Positions 9,820 to 19,300 of a stretch of DNA of 64,000 nucleotides are shown piece by piece. The notes below the pieces were generated by a model, which was not told where the DNA came from, did not search any database, and worked only from the letters and a program-made list of their open reading frames with translations. Positions within the stretch are counted from its first letter, which is position 1, and each line of letters starts with the position of its first letter. The translations under genes and the position numbers were made by a program. The DNA comes from Chitinophagaceae bacterium (GTDB taxonomy: Bacteria > Bacteroidota > Bacteroidia > Chitinophagales > UBA10324): the NCBI GenBank assembly GCA_016704325.1, contig JADJAG010000005.1:186001-250000 (forward strand), in the 5' to 3' direction.

Positions 9820-10464
9820 ATGAAAAAAATCTGCTTAGTTCTTCTCCTTGCATTTTCTTTCACAACAAAATCTAATGCACAGTTGACTGACCAACAAATT
9901 GCCGGTATTTATTTCCTGGAAGGTGTGATGGAGGTGGGTTCCGGATTCCGGTTATTGGAAGACCATACATTTGAGTTCTTCTTTACTTATGGAGGATTGG
10001 ACCGCACTGGGCAAGGAACATGGAAAGCAGCAGGTAACAACATAGTGTTTGACAGTGAACCGTGGCCCGGAGCAGACTTTAAGATTATCCGACAGGATCA
10101 TAAAAAGCAAAAGGGCATTGTGATTCAGGTTACTGATAAGAACACCATGCTTTTAGCGTATGCAGGCGGAATTGTTTCCGGCGATGGCAATAAAATGGAA
10201 TTTCAAACTGATCAACAGGGGAATGCAATTGTAAATCTGCAAACCGCTGATACGATTTCATTATATCACCAGTTTTACTCCGATCAGCTATCGGTATTTC
10301 CCGTCCAGGATAAAAAGCACAACTATTTTGAATTTGCTTTTATGCCTCATCTTGGAACGGTCTACTTTAAAAATTTCATATTAGAATGGAAGGACCAGGA
10401 GTTATCAGGTGGTAATCCTTTACTTAAGGAAGAAGCAGCTTATCACTATAAAAGGAGTGAGTGA
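9820..10464 (+). CDS. Small secreted protein of unknown function
   Basis: The 214-residue protein has a clear signal peptide (residues 1-20, MKKICLVLLLAFSFTTKSNA-Q). The mature part has a short beta-rich module near the N-terminus, with GSGFRLLEDHTFEFFFTYGG and GQGTWKAAGNNIVF. This looks like the lipocalin-like pattern of many Bacteroidota periplasmic proteins, in which a predicted property is measured against a size-dependent baseline, but I cannot assign a family. There is no T9SS sorting domain and no lipobox. It ends just before the four-copy repeat array. The call as a real gene rests on the signal peptide, a Shine-Dalgarno-poor but ATG start typical of the phylum, and consistent codon use. 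Confidence 0.7.
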   Translation: MKKICLVLLLAFSFTTKSNAQLTDQQIAGIYFLEGVMEVGSGFRLLEDHTFEFFFTYGGLDRTGQGTWKAAGNNIVFDSEPWPGADFKIIRQDHKKQKGIVIQVTDKNTMLLAYAGGIVSGDGNKMEFQTDQQGNAIVNLQTADTISLYHQFYSDQLSVFPVQDKKHNYFEFAFMPHLGTVYFKNFILEWKDQELSGGNPLLKEEAAYHYKRSE

Positions 10465-10544
10465 GCAGAAGGGTTACTGACTGGAACTTCTTGAAAAAGC
10501 CGATGCTTTTGTCAATAAAAGGAAGCACAGAGCCCACCAAGAAA

Positions 10545-10875
10545 ATTATTGACATAGACCCGGTTTGAAGCAATTCCACCTCTGTGTACTTTGTGGTTTC
10601 AAAAAAAAGTAACCACAAAGCCCACAAAGAAAATTATCAATAAAAACCCCGTTTGAAGCACTTCCACCTCTGTGTACTTTGTGGTTTCAAAAAAAGTAAC
10701 CACAATGCCCATAAAGAAAGTTATTATCATAGGCCTGGTTTGAAGCACTTCCACCTCTGTGCACTCTGTGGTTTCAAAAAAAGGAAACCACAAAGCCCAC
10801 CAAGAAAATTCTTAATAAAGACCTCGTTTGAAACAATTCCACCTCTATGGTTTCAAAAAAGGTAAACACACAGAG
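10545..10875. repeat. Four-copy tandem repeat, ~87-bp unit, with hairpin
   Basis: Four copies of a unit centred on gtggTTTCAAAAAAAGTAACCAC occur, with TTTCA at 10597, 10685, 10772 and 10851. The spacing is 88, 87 and 79 bp, so the last copy is shortened. Each unit reads TTTGAAGCaattccacc, CTCTGTGtactTTGTGGTTTC, an A-run, then AACCACAAAGcccac. The arms around the A-run pair. It is the same family as the larger array at 38.9-39.9 kb. Small open frames here arise from the repetition and are not genes. Confidence 0.85.
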
Positions 10876-10882
10876 CACAATC

Positions 10883-11770
10883 TCATATCATATGTTCAAA
10901 TCCATTCCAACCCTGCAAACCTCCTGTATGGATGGCGATAATTATGCTACCTCTTTCAAAGTAATCCATGCGGATAAGATCATTTAATCCAAATAGCATC
11001 TTGCCTGTATAAACAGGGTCGAGTAGAATATTATTCTTTAGCAAAAATGTTTCAATGAAATCGAATAATTCAGGTGGCAGTTTAGCATAACCTCCAAAAT
11101 GATATTGATGGTTGACCGACCAGTTGGTAAATTGTTTACCTGAACGGGTCATCACCAATGCGCTGATTTTATCTTCCATATCCTGAATTCCTTTTAATGC
11201 AGAAAACCCCAGCAATTGGTGATGGCCCTGATCTGCGGTAATCAATCCTGCCAGCGTTCCGCCTGTGCCACAGGAGCAACAGAGATAATCATAATCAATA
11301 GTTATTTCATTTGCTATTTCTTCACACCCTTTTACGGCAAGATCATTTGTTCCACCTTCCGGCAGTAAATAAAAATCACCAAACGTAGTATACAACTGAT
11401 CAATGAAATCGCTGTTTTCTTTTTCCCGGTAGGAAGCACGGCTAATAAAATGGAGTTGCATGCCTTGTTCAACAGCCTGCATCAAGGTTTTATTCTGAAT
11501 CGCAGCTTCTTCACCCCTGATGATGCCAATGGTAGCAAATCCAAACGCAGCACCTGCTGCTGCGACAGCTGCAATATGATTGGAATAGGCACCGCCAAAT
11601 GTAAGTAGGGTTTCTTTACCGGCTGATTTTGCTGCCTGCAGATTGTACTTCAGCTTTCGCCATTTATTGCCCGGTAGTGTGGGGTGATTGAGATCCTCCC
11701 GTTTCAACCAAAACTGTACCTTCTTTTCCTCGAAGAGCGGATCAAACAATTGCTGCAAGGGACTGTTCAT
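10883..11770 (-). CDS. PLP-dependent D-cysteine desulfhydrase / ACC deaminase-like enzyme
   Basis: The 295-residue protein is of the tryptophan-synthase-beta-like (fold type II) PLP family. The signature KREDLNHPTLPGNKWRKLKY near residues 23-42 contains the PLP lysine (GNKxRK). GGAYSNHIAAVAAAG near residue 79 is the SNH motif, and CGTGGTLAGLI near residue 166 is the glycine-rich phosphate cup. Relatives are 1-aminocyclopropane-1-carboxylate deaminase and D-cysteine desulfhydrase. In organisms without ACC, D-cysteine or another beta-substituted D-amino acid is the likelier substrate. It is slightly short for the family (usually 300-340), the N-terminus being compact. It is monocistronic, facing the repeat array. 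The substrate is not determinable from sequence. Confidence 0.85.
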   Translation of the reverse strand: MNSPLQQLFDPLFEEKKVQFWLKREDLNHPTLPGNKWRKLKYNLQAAKSAGKETLLTFGGAYSNHIAAVAAAGAAFGFATIGIIRGEEAAIQNKTLMQAVEQGMQLHFISRASYREKENSDFIDQLYTTFGDFYLLPEGGTNDLAVKGCEEIANEITIDYDYLCCSCGTGGTLAGLITADQGHHQLLGFSALKGIQDMEDKISALVMTRSGKQFTNWSVNHQYHFGGYAKLPPELFDFIETFLLKNNILLDPVYTGKMLFGLNDLIRMDYFERGSIIIAIHTGGLQGWNGFEHMI

Positions 11771-11920
11771 TGGCTTTAGTTTAAGTTTGCAGTTTCAAAG
11801 GTCTTCAATATGCAAATCAGGTGTTTCTATTTTTGTAAAGAAAGTGAAATGGTTGGCTGATTGATCATTGTTTTTGAAACAGTACTATTTTAAATCGTTT
11901 GACTAACTAAAAACTACTTC

Positions 11921-12268
11921 ATGAAAATATACCTGCTGATTGTGAGCGCCATGCTGTTATTGGACGCTAAAAGTTGTGATAAAAAGGCGATTTCCACAAC
12001 GCCGGAGTGCATCCTGCAAATGATTGCCGAACTTCAAAATAAACCAAAACAAAATCCCGCTGCTTCCATTTATCAGTATGACTACCAGGGACAGAAAGTA
12101 TATTATGTGAATGCACCATGCTGTGATCAATGGAATAAATTGTACACTGCCGATTGCACGGTCCTTTGTCATCCCGATGGTGGAATTACCGGAAAAGGTG
12201 ATGGCAAATGCACTGACTTTAACAATTCAAAAACTAATGAAGTATTAATCTGGAAAGATGATCGTTGA
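11921..12268 (+). CDS. DUF6970-type secreted or lipoprotein
   Basis: The 115-residue protein has an N-terminal hydrophobic segment ending AKSCDKK. The cysteine at about residue 19 could be a lipidation site, although the lipobox is not canonical. The mature part contains VYYVNAPCCDQWNKLYTADC, then CHPDGGITGKGDGKC. This is the paired-cysteine and PDGGxTGxGDG pattern of DUF6970 proteins of Bacteroidota. Function is unknown. At least six cysteines suggest disulfides in the periplasm. The octamer repeat array starts within two bases of its stop codon. Confidence 0.75.
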   Translation: MKIYLLIVSAMLLLDAKSCDKKAISTTPECILQMIAELQNKPKQNPAASIYQYDYQGQKVYYVNAPCCDQWNKLYTADCTVLCHPDGGITGKGDGKCTDFNNSKTNEVLIWKDDR

Positions 12269-12269
12269 T

Positions 12270-12334
12270 TCAACAGTTAAACAGTTTAGCCATTTAACCA
12301 TTTAACCATTCAGCCATTCAACCATTTTACCATG
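12270..12334. repeat. Degenerate octamer array (accattta)
   Basis: About seven units of 8 bp follow the pattern accattta / gccattca / accatttt. The array begins directly after the upstream stop codon. The same repeat occurs at about 6520, 13064, 36974, 45127 and 62777. Confidence 0.8.
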
Positions 12335-12411
12335 TAATCATCCCCACATCTCAACCCACACTCTAAAAGCAAAACTTTTCCTACTTTTATTTCACAAATC
12401 AACAATACCCC

Positions 12412-12798
12412 ATGATTACCAAGATCACCGAAGGCGTTAAAATTTCGGTAGAAACTTTTTACCAGGATGAATACTCGCAGCCATTGAACAATGAGTTCAT
12501 GTTTGCCTACCGCATTACCATTGAAAATGGAAGTGACCGGACCGTGAAGCTTTTGCGTCGTCACTGGTACATTTTTGATTCCTGCGGAATTACCAGGGAG
12601 GTAGAAGGTGAAGGTGTTGTTGGACTGCAACCGGTGATTGAACCGGGCAAATCGCATCAATATGTTTCAGGTTCCCACCTGAAAACAGAGATGGGCCGCA
12701 TGCATGGAACGTACCTGATGGAACGTATGGTAGATGGGAAACAGTTTTATGTTAACATCCCGGAATTTCAACTGGTAGCTCCTTTTAAGTTGAATTGA
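12412..12798 (+). CDS. apaG: ApaG domain protein
   Basis: The 128-residue protein is the full length of the ApaG family. It shows the fibronectin-III-like fold markers: FAYRITIENGSDRTVKLLRRHWYI, then GEGVVGLQPVIEPG with the conserved G-x-G-V-V-G-x-x-P-x-L/I-x-P-G turn, then Y-x-S-G-x-x-L-x-T-x-x-G-x-M-x-G-x-Y near residues 84-105. The family was named for cobalt and magnesium phenotypes in enterobacteria. Its biochemical role is unsettled. It stands alone between the octamer array and the tRNA. Confidence 0.95.
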   Translation: MITKITEGVKISVETFYQDEYSQPLNNEFMFAYRITIENGSDRTVKLLRRHWYIFDSCGITREVEGEGVVGLQPVIEPGKSHQYVSGSHLKTEMGRMHGTYLMERMVDGKQFYVNIPEFQLVAPFKLN

Positions 12799-12821
12799 AC
12801 GAATACGGGAACCGATTCAAT

Positions 12822-12870
12822 TTGCAGCACAACTTTCTTAATAATGAAAAAAATATCCTTTGTGCTGCAA
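12822..12870. terminator. Inverted repeat between apaG and the tRNA
   Basis: TTGCAGCACAA at 12822-12832 pairs perfectly with TTGTGCTGCAA at 12860-12870 across a loop of 27 bases. It lies 24 bp past the apaG stop and before the convergent tRNA, so it may end transcripts from both sides. There is no T-run, so the termination role is inference. Confidence 0.45.
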
Positions 12871-12896
12871 CGGCCTTTCGCAATTGACAAATACAG

Positions 12897-12970
12897 TGGG
12901 CCCACCAGGACTTGAACCTGGGACCTGCGGATTATGAGTCCGACGCTCTAACCAACTGAGCTATAGGCCC
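12897..12970 (-). tRNA. tRNA with anticodon CAU (Ile2 or Met)
   Basis: The reverse complement folds as a cloverleaf of 74 nt. The acceptor stem is GGGCCTA / TGGGCCC with one G-U pair. The D arm is GCTC/GAGC, the anticodon loop is CTCATAA, and the T arm is CCAGG-TTCAAGT-CCTGG. The discriminator is A, and the CCA end is not encoded. The anticodon CAU fits elongator Met or the lysidine-modified Ile2 tRNA. The GGGCC acceptor resembles Bacteroidota tRNA-Ile, which favours Ile2, but this is not decisive. Confidence 0.93.
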
Positions 12971-13063
12971 TGCATTTTACATCTTGTTAATGTAAAACGG
13001 GGCAAATTTAACATTCTCAGCATAGAATGGAAAATTGAATTTTGTGCCTTCCGTTTATATAGC

Positions 13064-13133
13064 AGCAATTTAACCATTTAGCCATTTAACAATTTAACCC
13101 ACCAACCATTGCTTAACATGCTAAACGATATGT
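13064..13133. repeat. Octamer array plus MITE right-end remnant
   Basis: Octamer units (aatttaaccatttagcc) are followed by cccaccaaccattgctt and a GTAGTACACCCC end. This matches the right part of the element at 6397-6598. No left terminal repeat was found, so it is probably a truncated copy. Confidence 0.6.
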
Positions 13134-13179
13134 AGTACACCCCACTGTTTCGGCATAATGGATATGGAGGGGTAAAAAT

Positions 13180-13187
13180 TATCTTTG
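13180..13187 (+). promoter_or_regulatory. Promoter -7 box for the HAD gene
   Basis: TATCTTTG matches the Bacteroidota -7 consensus TAnnTTTG and lies 19 bp before the HAD start codon. No convincing -33 TTG is seen upstream. Confidence 0.5.
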
Positions 13188-13206
13188 ACAATTCAAAAAT
13201 TGATCC

Positions 13207-13839
13207 ATGCGTAATCAGCCTGCTATTCGTAACATTATTTTCGATTACGGTGGTGTTATTGTTGACCTGTATCCTCAACGAACGGAGAATGCTTTCAGTG
13301 AGCTCGGTATTGTGGATTTCAACAGGCACTTTAACATATTGAAGCAAACCACTTTATTCGACAGGCTGGAAACCGGAAAAGTGACTGCTTCTGAATTCAG
13401 GAATCAACTGAACCTCGCACTCCATGCAAATTTCACCGATCAGCAGATAGACGATGCCTGGAATGCCATGCTTGGTGGCATTCGTAAAGAGAAGTTTGAT
13501 TTATTACAGGAAGTGAAAAGCAATTACAGGACTTTCCTGTTAAGTAATACTAACTGCATCCACCTGGAAAAACTCACCGGTTACCTGATGGAAGCACATG
13601 GTCGCCATGACCTTGATGCTTTTTTTGAGAATGTATATTATTCATTCTTGGTAGGCCTCAGAAAACCTGATGCTGCGATTTTCCTTAAAGTAATCCGTGA
13701 CAATAACCTGTTGCCCGGGGAAACATTATTTATTGATGACAGTCCGCAGCATGTTGCAGGAGCCAAAGCCGCAGGATTACAGGCTTTGCTTTTTCCTGCC
13801 GGAGATGATTTGCGTTTGTTTCTCAGCAAGCACTTATAG
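13207..13839 (+). CDS. HAD-family phosphatase (subfamily IA)
   Basis: The 210-residue protein has all four HAD motifs. Motif I is IIFDYGGVIVDL (residues 9-20), in which the second acidic position is replaced by a tyrosine-glycine pair (DYGG), as in the YihX-like variant. Motif II is LLSNTN, motif III is the lysine in GLRKPDAAIF, and motif IV is TLFIDDSPQHVAGAKAAG. The helical cap lies between motifs I and II. Relatives hydrolyse sugar phosphates such as alpha-glucose-1-phosphate or small phosphomonoesters. The substrate is not determinable. The gene is convergent with metF, with 42 bp between stop codons. Confidence 0.9.
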   Translation: MRNQPAIRNIIFDYGGVIVDLYPQRTENAFSELGIVDFNRHFNILKQTTLFDRLETGKVTASEFRNQLNLALHANFTDQQIDDAWNAMLGGIRKEKFDLLQEVKSNYRTFLLSNTNCIHLEKLTGYLMEAHGRHDLDAFFENVYYSFLVGLRKPDAAIFLKVIRDNNLLPGETLFIDDSPQHVAGAKAAGLQALLFPAGDDLRLFLSKHL

Positions 13840-13881
13840 TCATACACCAGGATGCATGATTGGGCAGGCATCTTCAGCGAC

Positions 13882-14835
13882 TTAAAATACTTTGCTTACC
13901 ACTGCTTTCACAGGCCCAGGATTACTCATGGTATAAAAGTGAATTAACGGAACTTTGTGCGCCATCAGTTCTTTGCATTGTTGTATGCACCAGTCAATAC
14001 CAATTTTTTTAGCTGCTTCATCACTGCTTGCCTTTTGTAATTCGCTGGCAAGCGTTTCAGGAATTTCAACATGAAAAAGTCGGGGCAAGGTATTCATGTG
14101 CTTGCGGTTCGTAATGGGCTTAATGCCCGGTATTATTGGTACGGTAATACCCATTTCGCGGCAACTCTTCACAAATTCGAAGAACTTATTGTTATCAAAA
14201 AACATCTGCGTGATAATGTAATCTGCACCTGCATCTACTTTCTCTTTCAGGTATTGAAGATCCATGCTCATATTGGGTGCTTCATAGTGTTTTTCAGGAT
14301 AACCGGCTACCCCAATACAAAAGTTGGTAGGCACTACATCAGTAATATCTTCCTGCAGAAAATTACCATGGTTCATTCTAACAGCCTGCTTCAACAGGTC
14401 GATTGCATGATGGTGACCACCCGGTTCTGCTTCAAATGAGGCTTCATTTTTATTTGGATCGCCTCGAATCAATAAGACATTATCGATTCCCAGGAATGCA
14501 AGATCAATCAACGCATCTTCTGTTTCTTCTACCGTAAATCCGCCGCAGACAATATGCGGTACCGCATCTACTTTGTACCGGTTCACTATCGCTGCACAAA
14601 TACCAACAGTACCCGGCCGTTTGCGGATGATCGTTTTTTCAAACAAACCCTGCGCATTGCGCTTGTAGATATATTCTGCACGATGGTAGGTTACATTGAT
14701 AAACGGGGGTTTGAATTCCATTAATGGATCCAACGTGTCATAAATTGAGTGGATGCTTTTGCCTTTCATAGGCGGAAGCACTTCAAAGGACACCATCGTC
14801 GTTTCTGACTTACTTATATATTCTGTAACCTTCAC
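13882..14835 (-). CDS. metF: 5,10-methylenetetrahydrofolate reductase
   Basis: MetF reduces methylene-THF to methyl-THF with a flavin, feeding methionine synthesis. The 317-residue TIM-barrel protein shows SFEVLPPMKGK at the N-terminus, FINVTYHRAEY, VPHIVCGGFT, NVLLIRGDP, FCIGVAGYPEKH with the FAD-site residues, KVDAGADYIITQMFFDN and VPIIPGIKPI. The start is GTG at 14835. A TATATTTG -7 box lies at 14862-14869 (minus orientation), so the leader is short. No SAM riboswitch is visible, because mobile copy C begins only 40 bp further upstream. The expected partner metH is not in the window. Confidence 0.96.
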   Translation of the reverse strand: MKVTEYISKSETTMVSFEVLPPMKGKSIHSIYDTLDPLMEFKPPFINVTYHRAEYIYKRNAQGLFEKTIIRKRPGTVGICAAIVNRYKVDAVPHIVCGGFTVEETEDALIDLAFLGIDNVLLIRGDPNKNEASFEAEPGGHHHAIDLLKQAVRMNHGNFLQEDITDVVPTNFCIGVAGYPEKHYEAPNMSMDLQYLKEKVDAGADYIITQMFFDNNKFFEFVKSCREMGITVPIIPGIKPITNRKHMNTLPRLFHVEIPETLASELQKASSDEAAKKIGIDWCIQQCKELMAHKVPLIHFYTMSNPGPVKAVVSKVF

Positions 14836-14907
14836 TGCAACATTTTATTTGATAAAGTGTGCAAATATACATTGCGCTCATCACAAAATCGTGGTAACTG
14901 TATAACA

Positions 14908-15320
14908 GGGTGTACGACAAATCTAAATTGGTATTAATGATACCATCCACGAAGGATTTAATTTAGCGCTAACACGCCAAGTCGCTAAGAAGAGGCGGAG
15001 GATCATCAGTGATTTTATTTTTTTAGCGACTTGGCTTCTTTGCGGTGGGATTGCTTCGTTATTTCACCATGCAGTGACGCTTTGATTAACCGTCATTGCG
15101 AATCCCGCCAATAAAATGTTTGAATTATCACAGTCCCAATGGCGGGATGAAGCAATCCCCTGATGAGAAGCAATTAATAGTTTAGTAGTCCATGGGGATT
15201 GCTTCGTCGTTCCTCCTCGCAATGACGCTTCGTGGTGGGGATTGCTTCGTCGTTTCACCTTACAATGACAAAAATCAATATTGAACACACAATTTTTAAT
15301 AACCAAATTGTCGTACGCCC
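14908..15320. mobile_element. MITE-like element, copy C, 8-bp target duplication
   Basis: This 413-bp element starts GGGTGTACGACAAAT and ends with the inverted ATTGTCGTACGCCC. It is flanked by the perfect 8-bp repeat GTATAACA at 14900-14907 and 15321-15328. Inside lie an agcgctaacacgccaag / cgacttggcttctttgcgg palindrome and, at about 15100-15260, several copies of a CGTCATTGCGA / GGGATTGCTTCGTCG repeat seen dispersed in other bacteria. There is no gene. It fills the region upstream of metF. Confidence 0.85.
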
Positions 15321-15328
15321 GTATAACA

Positions 15329-15548
15329 GGGTGGATTCCAAATTGTCGATCATCATGACAATATCTTAAAAATGACCTTCTGAAGCTATCAAACAAAGGA
15401 CGCAGAGCCGGATTGCGTAGTTTTTCTTTGCGGGCTTAGCAACCTGTGCGAGATAAACAATCCAATGTAAGCAGGATCACTTTGTGAGGAACGGTTCCAT
15501 ATATCCAATTATTTAAACAGAACTTGCGCGTCAATTTGGTATACAGCC
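15329..15548. mobile_element. Degenerate MITE-like copy D, abutting copy C
   Basis: Directly after the right target repeat of copy C comes GGGTGGATTCCAAATTGTCG, a mutated left end. The matching right end AATTTGGTATACAGCC stops at 15548 and is followed by GTATCACT, 6 of 8 identical to GTATAACA. The unit would be 220 bp and older than copy C. A third end-like sequence (ggttgcacgacaattt) follows at 15557. Confidence 0.5.
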
Positions 15549-15809
15549 GTATCACTGGTTGCACGACAATTTGTTCTTCCTTGTTATTGAGTTGTAAACT
15601 AAAAAATCACCGGGAGCAAGTTGTTACTTCATTAGTTTTTGTTAAATGGTTTGAGTGTATAAAAAGCACTTCCGATAATCCTTTACTGCTTCGCACTGTT
15701 TCTTCCTTTTTTAAAATGTACAAGTGATCCTACCCTCGAACCGAATGCTTTGTTATCTGATCTGGATTACGCTGATTACTAAAAAATTTGTACCAGAATA
15801 ACATAATAT

Positions 15810-15862
15810 TTGCAAATTATGCAACGATCTATTGTTTAATTGATTAAAACGCTTAATCTTTG
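15810..15862 (+). promoter_or_regulatory. Promoter and possible Lrp operator before the lrp gene
   Basis: TTG at 15832-15834 and TAATCTTTG at 15854-15862 are separated by 19 bp, close to the Bacteroidota -33/-7 arrangement. The dyad TTGCAAATTATGCAA at 15810-15824 (arms TTGCA/TGCAA) lies just upstream and could be an autoregulatory Lrp site. The rest of the 15549-15809 interval shows nothing else recognisable. Confidence 0.4.
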
Positions 15863-15885
15863 TTTCAGTCAACCTGCAATCTTGT

Positions 15886-16386
15886 ATGCCGGAAAAAGTC
15901 CACAACGAACTGGATGAACTTGATTTCCTGATTCTTTCACAGTTACAGAAGGATGGCAGGAAGTCATTTACGGAAGTTGCCGAATCTCTGAAGGTTTCTG
16001 TTGGAACGATCCGTAACCGCATACAATGGTTAACAGAAACAAAAACTTTGCAGGTTATTGGCAGGGTGGATCCGGAGAAAATTGGTTTTCATGCCTATGC
16101 CAGCATCTTTATTAAAGTAAGTCCGGCCAGTCAGATCATTCCGGTTGCAGAAAAAATTGCCCGTCTGCCGGAAGTAAGTTTCCTGGCCATGATTTCAGGA
16201 ATCTACGACCTTGAAGTAAATGTGATGTGCAGGAACAACGATCATTTGATTTGGCTCATGAATGAAAAAATTCATAAGATAAAAGGGGTTGATGAAACCT
16301 CCACCAATATGTATTTCAGGGTCTTTAAAATTGCGCAACCGGATCTCAGTTTGGTGAAATCCGGGCCCGCTTCTAAAAAAAACTAA
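15886..16386 (+). CDS. Lrp/AsnC-family transcriptional regulator
   Basis: The 166-residue protein has an N-terminal winged helix-turn-helix (LDELDFLILSQLQKDGRKSFTEVAESLKVSVGTIRNRI split over residues 7-45). A C-terminal RAM ligand-binding domain (residues about 75-155) contains VAEKIARLPEVSFLAMISGIYDLEVNV, the usual effector-contact strand and turn. Members bind amino acids and control their metabolism. Only 11 bp separate its stop codon from the SusC start, so the two are almost certainly cotranscribed. With the aminotransferases downstream this supports control of an amino-acid-derived nutrient. The usual ECF sigma/anti-sigma or hybrid two-component regulator of SusC/D loci is absent here. 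Confidence 0.93.
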   Translation: MPEKVHNELDELDFLILSQLQKDGRKSFTEVAESLKVSVGTIRNRIQWLTETKTLQVIGRVDPEKIGFHAYASIFIKVSPASQIIPVAEKIARLPEVSFLAMISGIYDLEVNVMCRNNDHLIWLMNEKIHKIKGVDETSTNMYFRVFKIAQPDLSLVKSGPASKKN

Positions 16387-16397
16387 AACCGGTTCAA

Positions 16398-19300
16398 ATG
16401 ATAAGAAGCCTTACTCTAATGTTTTTCGTTCTCCTGTTGTTTTTGCAATTGCCTGCATCGGCGCAAACAACATTAATTGGTACAGTAAAGGATACCGAAG
16501 GGGAAGCATTGCTTGGCGTTACCATCAGGCTGAAGGAAAACCCGGCAATAGGGACCATCACCGGTGATGATGGTAGTTTCTCGTTCCAGGTTCCTGATGC
16601 TGCCGGAACACTGATCTTCAGCTATGTTGGGTATGCAGACCAGGAAGTGAACTTTCTGACGGGAAAAACAGCTTTGACCGTAATCCTTCAATCCGATGTG
16701 GAACTGGAGGAAGTGATTGTAGTGGGTTATGGAACGCAGAAAAAAAGTGATGTGACCGGTGCGATCTCTTCTGTGGATAATAAAGATTTTAAAGATCAGC
16801 CGATAGGTAATATTGCCGGCAGCATTCAAGGTAAAGTCTCCGGGCTTAATGTAACAAACCCTTCCGGTACGCCGGGTTCAAGTTTGTTGGTGAGTGTGCG
16901 CGGACAAAGCAATCCATTATATGTAGTGGATGGTATTCCATTGCTCAGCGAAAGCAATTCGGCCATGGCTACCTCTTTTGATACACAGGGAAATGTTACA
17001 GGCAATGGCCAGAGTATTTCTTCTATTTCTGATATTAATCCGAATGACATAGCCTCGATAGAAATACTGAAGGATGCCTCCTCTGCAGCGATTTATGGCG
17101 CCCGTGCCGCAAACGGTGTAATATTGATTACTACCAAAAGAGGCGCCGCCGGTAAAACACAATTTGGACTGAACTACTACACCGGCATTCAACAGGTTGC
17201 CAACCCGATCAAATTTCTGAGTTCCGATGAGTTTGTATCGCTGGTAGAAGAAGGCCGTCAGAATGATCTGAATGCCTATGAACAGGATCCGGAAATATTC
17301 GGCCCGGATTTCGATCCTGCTTTGTTGACCAATCCATTGCCGGAGACCTGGTATACAGGTGTAAATACAGATTGGTTGGATGAAATATTCAGAAGCGCAC
17401 CGGTCAACAACCTGGAATTTTCAGCACGTGGCGGAAATGAAAAAACAAAATTCTATTCCGGTATTTCTTATTTCGATCAGCAGGGTATCGTGATTGAATC
17501 TTATTACAAACGATTCAATACAAGATTAAATATTGACCATCAGATCAATGACCACTTCTCTTTTGGTGAAAATCTGTCACTTACCTATTCCCGCAACAGG
17601 AGAAGTTTTAATGACGATGTATATACCGGCGTGGTGACCAATGCATTGGGTGCATCCCCACTTATGCCTGTTTATAATGATGATGGCAGCTATGCAGGTT
17701 TCGAAGACTACCAGGTTTCCTGGTTATCTGATAACCCGGTGAAATCGGCCCATGAAGTACAGGGATATACCTCCAGCTATCGTGCATTGGCAACGTTGTA
17801 TGGAGAATGGAGAATTGTAAAGAATTTGAAATTCAGGAGTTCCTGGTCCATCGATTATACCAATCTTTCCGATGATCTCTATTTTTCGCCTATAACGGTA
17901 GATGCAGAAAATGTAGGTGGAAAAGCTACGAATGGAACTTTCAACCAGCTGGTTTGGCTCGGTGAGAATATCTTTTCATATGACTATAATATCAACAAAG
18001 ACAATCACCTTAGTGCAGTAGGCGGTTTTACACTGCAGCAATCCGACTCCCGCCGGCAATCCATCAGCGGACAAGGATTTCCGATTGGCAGCAACCTCAC
18101 CAATGTATCCAGCGCAGCCACCATTACAGGCGGTGTTGATGAAGGTTCCAACTGGGCACTGGTGTCTTTTCTTGGCAGGGTGAATTATGATTATAAAGGA
18201 AAGTATCTTTTGTCGGTGAGTGCACGTACCGATGGTTCTTCCCGTTTTTCTCCAAGTAACCAATATGGATTTTTTCCTGCAATATCAGCAGGCTGGAGGT
18301 TGACAGATGAAAATTTCTGGCCGAAAAATAACACGCTAACCGATCTGAAAATAAGGGCCAGCTATGGCTTAACCGGTGATCAGGAGATTGGGGACTTTCA
18401 ATACATTTCTTTCTGGATACCTGTTACCTATAATGGCCAGTCAGGTCTCAATCCACGCAACATTGCTGATCCCGACCTGAAATGGCAAACCAATAAGATG
18501 GTCAACTTTGGAGTGGACTATGAATTTTTTCACGGAAGAATGTATGGCTCACTGGAGTATTATAAATCAAATAAAACAGATCTGTTAAGTGAAGATGTCA
18601 TTCCGGGCACCACAGGCTTTGAAAGCATTACCCGCAATTATGGCAATGTACTGAACAGGGGTTTTGAATTTTCATTAAATGCCGTGCCTTTCGATGGTGA
18701 GTTCAGGTGGGATATTGGTTTCAACATCAGCACGCTGCATAATGAGATCATCGACTTAAGCACCGATGGTGTTTTGGTGAATGCCTACAACGACCTTTCA
18801 CCTACACACATTTTACAGGAAGGTCAGGCCCTTGGTACTTTCTGGGGCGTGAATTACCTGGGAGTGGATCCCGAAACAGGAGATCCAATGTATGAAGACA
18901 TTAATGACGATGGCATCATTGACGGCGACGATTCACAAATAATAGGTAAAGCCACACCGGATATGTATGGAGGCTTCAATACAACGCTGGCCTGGAAAAA
19001 CTGGGACCTGGGCATTGCTGCAAGTTTCAGCGTGGGCAACGATGTGTACAACCTGATACGGGGTGAATACGAATCGCTTGGCTGGAGTGATGAAGGATGG
19101 GATGAAGACCTCATCCTTTACCAGGTTTATACCAATAACTCACATGAAGTGGATGATCGGTGGCAGCAACCCGGCGACCAGGCAGATATTCCACGGGCAT
19201 CGCTCATCAATCAAAATGTATTGCAGAACTCATCACAAACACTGGAGGATGCTTCTTATTTCCGCATTCGTACCATCAACCTGGGTTACACCTTCAAACC

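Noticed and set aside
14836..14907. SAM riboswitch before metF
   Set aside because: Only 72 bp separate the start from mobile copy C, the -7 box lies within about 35 bp of the start, and no riboswitch-like core is seen.
15064..15396. Minus-strand open frame of 110 codons in the metF-lrp gap
   Set aside because: It falls within mobile copies C and D and their dispersed repeats, and has no recognisable protein motif.
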